A stretch of 64,000 nucleotides of DNA from Phocaeicola vulgatus ATCC 8482 (GTDB lineage: Bacteria > Bacteroidota > Bacteroidia > Bacteroidales > Bacteroidaceae): NCBI RefSeq assembly GCF_000012825.1, contig NC_009614.1, forward strand, positions 1,364,001 to 1,428,000, written 5' to 3'. Position numbers and translations under genes: made by a program. The notes beneath the pieces are model-generated. The model was given only the letters and a program-made list of their open reading frames with translations, searched no databases and was not told the origin of the DNA. Positions 61,566 to 64,000 of this stretch are shown piece by piece; within the stretch, counting starts at the first letter, position 1, and every line of letters starts with the position of its first letter.

Positions 61566-62882
61566 TTACCCCACTTTATCCCCTAATATTTGTTCATACA
61601 CGGCAAGCCTTCTTTCCTGCATCTGTCCGGGGTTATATACTTGCCGCAAACTGTCTTCCGCATGGGTAACCAACTGTCTCTGCAACTGCGGATTACTTGA
61701 CAAGGCTATGACAGCTTCTGCAAATCCGGCAGGGTCATCAACAATCAAGCAATCTTCACCATCCTTAAAATCAATGCCTTCCACACCCTTTGCCGTCGTT
61801 ACAAAAGGTACTTTTGACAATACAGCATCTAATATTTTCATACGCATACCACTACCGATACGTATTGGAACAACAGCAACACTGCCTTTTAAAAAAGAGC
61901 CCAGATCTTCCATATAGCCTGCCAGCTTCAATTCCGGGTATTCGGACTGCAAACGATTGATACACTCTCCACGCCATTTACCAATTACTTGCAATGTAAA
62001 CGAAAAATGACGTTTACGCAGATGCGGAATCACTTCGTGACAGAACCATGCCACGGCATCCAGATTGGGAAAATGATCCTCACTTCCCACAAAAGTCAGG
62101 CGTCCGCTTTGGACCGGAACAAAAGGCTGTTCCAGCCTGTCACCCACTTGCACCACAGCCGGAGAAGTGTAGATATGGTCTTTCCGTCCTATGAAGTCCT
62201 CCATAATTTTACGGTCTACTTCAGTCAGAACAATAACATCTTTATATTTCAATAATGCACTGCGCTCAAAATCCTTTGCTATATGAAACAACATCCTGTC
62301 ACCGGCAGTCTGTTCCCTGAACAAAGTAATCTCCTTTTCATTACGGATGTAGCGGAGTTCATGATGCACAAAAATAGTCTGTACATTTTCAGGCAACAAG
62401 AATCCCAATGACAACAGTTCATAAAACTCTACTTGAATAATATCAAAACCTGAATGAGCCACCTGAGAAACATACTCCACATACCCCTGGTCTAGCGGCT
62501 GGAAACAAGAGCTGAACAAAGTACTCTTTCCCCGTACTAAATCCACAACTTCGCCCGTTTCATCCGTCCATATCTGTTGCCGGTTCATTTTACGGGTTAC
62601 AGACGCATGTATCTTTTGCAGCCATTTATAATAAAAAGGATGTTTAATTTTGGGTAATCTGACAGTTTTAGTTTTAGGAGTATAAATAAAGAAATCCACA
62701 TTATCCCAAATTTTCTTCAATGACTCTACATCTTGCATACGTCTCCCTGTTTCAGGATAAAGCAATACAGATACGGCCATCTTATGACGCAGATATTCCA
62801 CCATATTAAAGAAAGCTTGATTACCGCCCGAATCCAGCGGATAAGGAATGTACGGAATAATAAAAAGAATTTTCTTTCTCAT
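61566..62882 (-). CDS. Glycosyltransferase, GT4-like
   Basis: 438 residues. KILFIIPYIPYPLDSGGNQAFFNMVEYL starts the first domain; the second has LTFVGSEDHFPNLDAVAWFCHEVIPHL, LQVIGKWRGECINRLQ and VAVVPIRIGSGMRMKILDAVLSKVPFVTTAKGVEGI, the usual donor-binding end of GT4 enzymes. It is first in the minus-strand operon, 57 nt before the flippase gene. Confidence 0.87.
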   Translation of the reverse strand: MRKKILFIIPYIPYPLDSGGNQAFFNMVEYLRHKMAVSVLLYPETGRRMQDVESLKKIWDNVDFFIYTPKTKTVRLPKIKHPFYYKWLQKIHASVTRKMNRQQIWTDETGEVVDLVRGKSTLFSSCFQPLDQGYVEYVSQVAHSGFDIIQVEFYELLSLGFLLPENVQTIFVHHELRYIRNEKEITLFREQTAGDRMLFHIAKDFERSALLKYKDVIVLTEVDRKIMEDFIGRKDHIYTSPAVVQVGDRLEQPFVPVQSGRLTFVGSEDHFPNLDAVAWFCHEVIPHLRKRHFSFTLQVIGKWRGECINRLQSEYPELKLAGYMEDLGSFLKGSVAVVPIRIGSGMRMKILDAVLSKVPFVTTAKGVEGIDFKDGEDCLIVDDPAGFAEAVIALSSNPQLQRQLVTHAEDSLRQVYNPGQMQERRLAVYEQILGDKVG

Positions 62883-62961
62883 ACTAATTGAATTTAAACA
62901 ATAGTCTAATGTCTAATTTAATTTTTAGTTTAATACAGCAAATGCTATGTAGTGTATAATG

Positions 62962-62969
62962 CAAAGATA
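62962..62969 (-). promoter_or_regulatory. -7 element of the minus-strand lipopolysaccharide operon
   Basis: On the minus strand TATCTTTG matches TAnnTTTG, about 80 nt before the GT4-like gene. A T-rich stretch lies at the -33 position but no TTG. Confidence 0.45.
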
Positions 62970-63060
62970 CAAGAAAGACTGCATACTAAAATGTTAATTA
63001 TCGTTTCTTTTTAAAAGTTCAACAAAATTCCTGTTTTTTGAAAAAAAAACAAAGAAGCAA

Positions 63061-63092
63061 CTTGTTTATTTACCTGTATAACATTACATTTG
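63061..63092 (+). promoter_or_regulatory. Promoter of the right-edge glycosyltransferase
   Basis: CTTG (63061-63064), a 20-nt spacer and TACATTTG (63085-63092), a full match to TAnnTTTG, 35 nt before the ATG. Confidence 0.55.
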
Positions 63093-63127
63093 TAGAAATA
63101 AAACAAGAACTAACTTAACAATAAAGC

Positions 63128-64000
63128 ATGAATGCACTTCCCTTGGTCAGTGTAGTGGTACCTAATTATAATTATAAACGATACCTCAATCTACGAATTC
63201 AGAGTATTCTGCAACAGACCTATCAGAATATCGAACTGATTTTACTTGATGATGCCTCAACAGACGGTAGCGAAGAGGTATTATCGGACTATCAAGACCA
63301 TGCCAAAGTGAGCCATATTCTATTAAACGAACACAACACCGGAAATCCATTTAAACAATGGTTTAAAGGCATGCAATTAGCCAAAGGAAAATATATATGG
63401 ATAGCCGAAGCCGATGACTTGTGTGAGCTTACTTTTTTAGAGAAAGTAGTTCCTTTAATGGAGAAATACCAACAAGCCGCCGTATGCTTTGCCGGTTCCA
63501 AGTATATTGATAAAGACGGTAATGTGCTGAGTTACGACATGAACAAATGGAAATCTGCCATACCTCCATACGCCGTATTCAATGGGAAGACTTATGCCGA
63601 ACATAACCTTTACTGGCGCAGCTATATAGCCAATGCAAGCTCGGCCATTTTCAGAAAAAGCATGGTAAATGCCCAAAATATGGAACAATGCCTGCAAATG
63701 CGCTACAGCGGCGACTGGCTGTTCTGGTTTTATATGGCAATGCAAGGAGACATTATAGAAAGATATGAAGTACTGAACTACTTCAGACAACATAACCAGA
63801 AAGTTACCGTCAAAGCTGAAAACAACGGAGGGGGTAAGAGCGAAGATATTGAGATAGTACGCATTATGGAACAACACCTTACCCACCTGAGCAGATACAA
63901 ACGGTGCATACGAAGGGGAATGCTTTACAACCGCATTGCCAAACTAAGCACAACAGACCGGGTAAAACTGCAATTATGGGAACTCCTCCGGCAGAAATTA
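63128..64000 (+). CDS. Glycosyltransferase family 2 (3' partial)
   Basis: The ATG at 63128 opens a frame that is still open at the right edge (291 codons visible). PLVSVVVPNYNYKRYLNLRIQSIL and IELILLDDASTDGSEEVL are the GT2 start; KGKYIWIAEADDLCELTFLEKV holds the metal-binding ADD motif; RYSGDWLFWFYMAMQGDI follows as in surface polysaccharide GT2 enzymes. It is divergent from the GT4-like gene and has its own promoter. The C-terminus lies outside the window. Confidence 0.87.
   Translation, partial: MNALPLVSVVVPNYNYKRYLNLRIQSILQQTYQNIELILLDDASTDGSEEVLSDYQDHAKVSHILLNEHNTGNPFKQWFKGMQLAKGKYIWIAEADDLCELTFLEKVVPLMEKYQQAAVCFAGSKYIDKDGNVLSYDMNKWKSAIPPYAVFNGKTYAEHNLYWRSYIANASSAIFRKSMVNAQNMEQCLQMRYSGDWLFWFYMAMQGDIIERYEVLNYFRQHNQKVTVKAENNGGGKSEDIEIVRIMEQHLTHLSRYKRCIRRGMLYNRIAKLSTTDRVKLQLWELLRQKL

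Overview
The window looks like a chromosomal segment of a gut Bacteroidales, most likely Bacteroides/Phocaeicola. The evidence is two SusC/SusD pairs, a hybrid two-component regulator, FecR/ECF-sigma signalling, Ser-type sulfatases needing anaerobic maturation, an lpxL/msbA-type lipid A context, and repeated promoters of the Bacteroides form TTG-(19/20)-TAnnTTTG. No rRNA, tRNA, CRISPR array, insertion sequence or phage gene was seen.

Layout. (1) 1-7562: the 3' end of a tightly overlapping operon: a trifunctional RND exporter/acyltransferase/methyltransferase, a phytoene-desaturase-like FAD enzyme, a C45 Ntn acyltransferase and a phenylacetate-CoA-ligase-like enzyme. This gene set is typical of flexirubin/aryl-polyene-like clusters, whose core would lie upstream of the window. 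A small secreted protein with its own promoter follows. (2) 8.3-17.2 kb: a soluble multi-PAS/GAF histidine kinase, a secreted protein of uncertain family, an operon of a GH3-like adenylase, an Ig-like lipoprotein and a DUF3108 protein, then 6-phosphofructokinase. (3) 17.2-33.4 kb: a polysaccharide utilization locus with a hybrid two-component regulator (broken by a one-base frameshift in an A tract), SusC, SusD, sulfatase, GH29 fucosidase, a GH36/raffinose-synthase-like enzyme and a second sulfatase. The target is probably a sulfated, fucosylated and alpha-galactosylated glycan. (4) 33.6-36.8 kb: housekeeping rnc, fabF, acpP and, divergently, purN. (5) 36.7-42.4 kb: an orphan ECF sigma factor divergent from a second SusC/SusD pair with no enzymes. 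(6) 42.6-47.7 kb: an ECF sigma, FecR, STN-TonB receptor, DUF4249 lipoprotein operon ending in a candidate 39-residue ORF. (7) 47.8-64 kb: pdxB, then a lipopolysaccharide region: heptosyltransferase-like GT9, LpxL-like acyltransferase, UDP-galactopyranose mutase, a sugar kinase and many glycosyltransferases, with an opposing operon carrying an MsbA-like flippase. A 1.1-kb repeat-rich noncoding block (57651-58735) separates the two converging arms.

How the parts work together. The PUL regulator should sense a liberated oligosaccharide and activate the SusC promoter. The FecR locus should signal from an outer-membrane receptor to its sigma factor. The lipopolysaccharide genes plausibly build a galactofuranose-containing, phosphorylated core on lipid A and flip it across the inner membrane. 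All functions are assigned by reading motifs; no similarity search was run.
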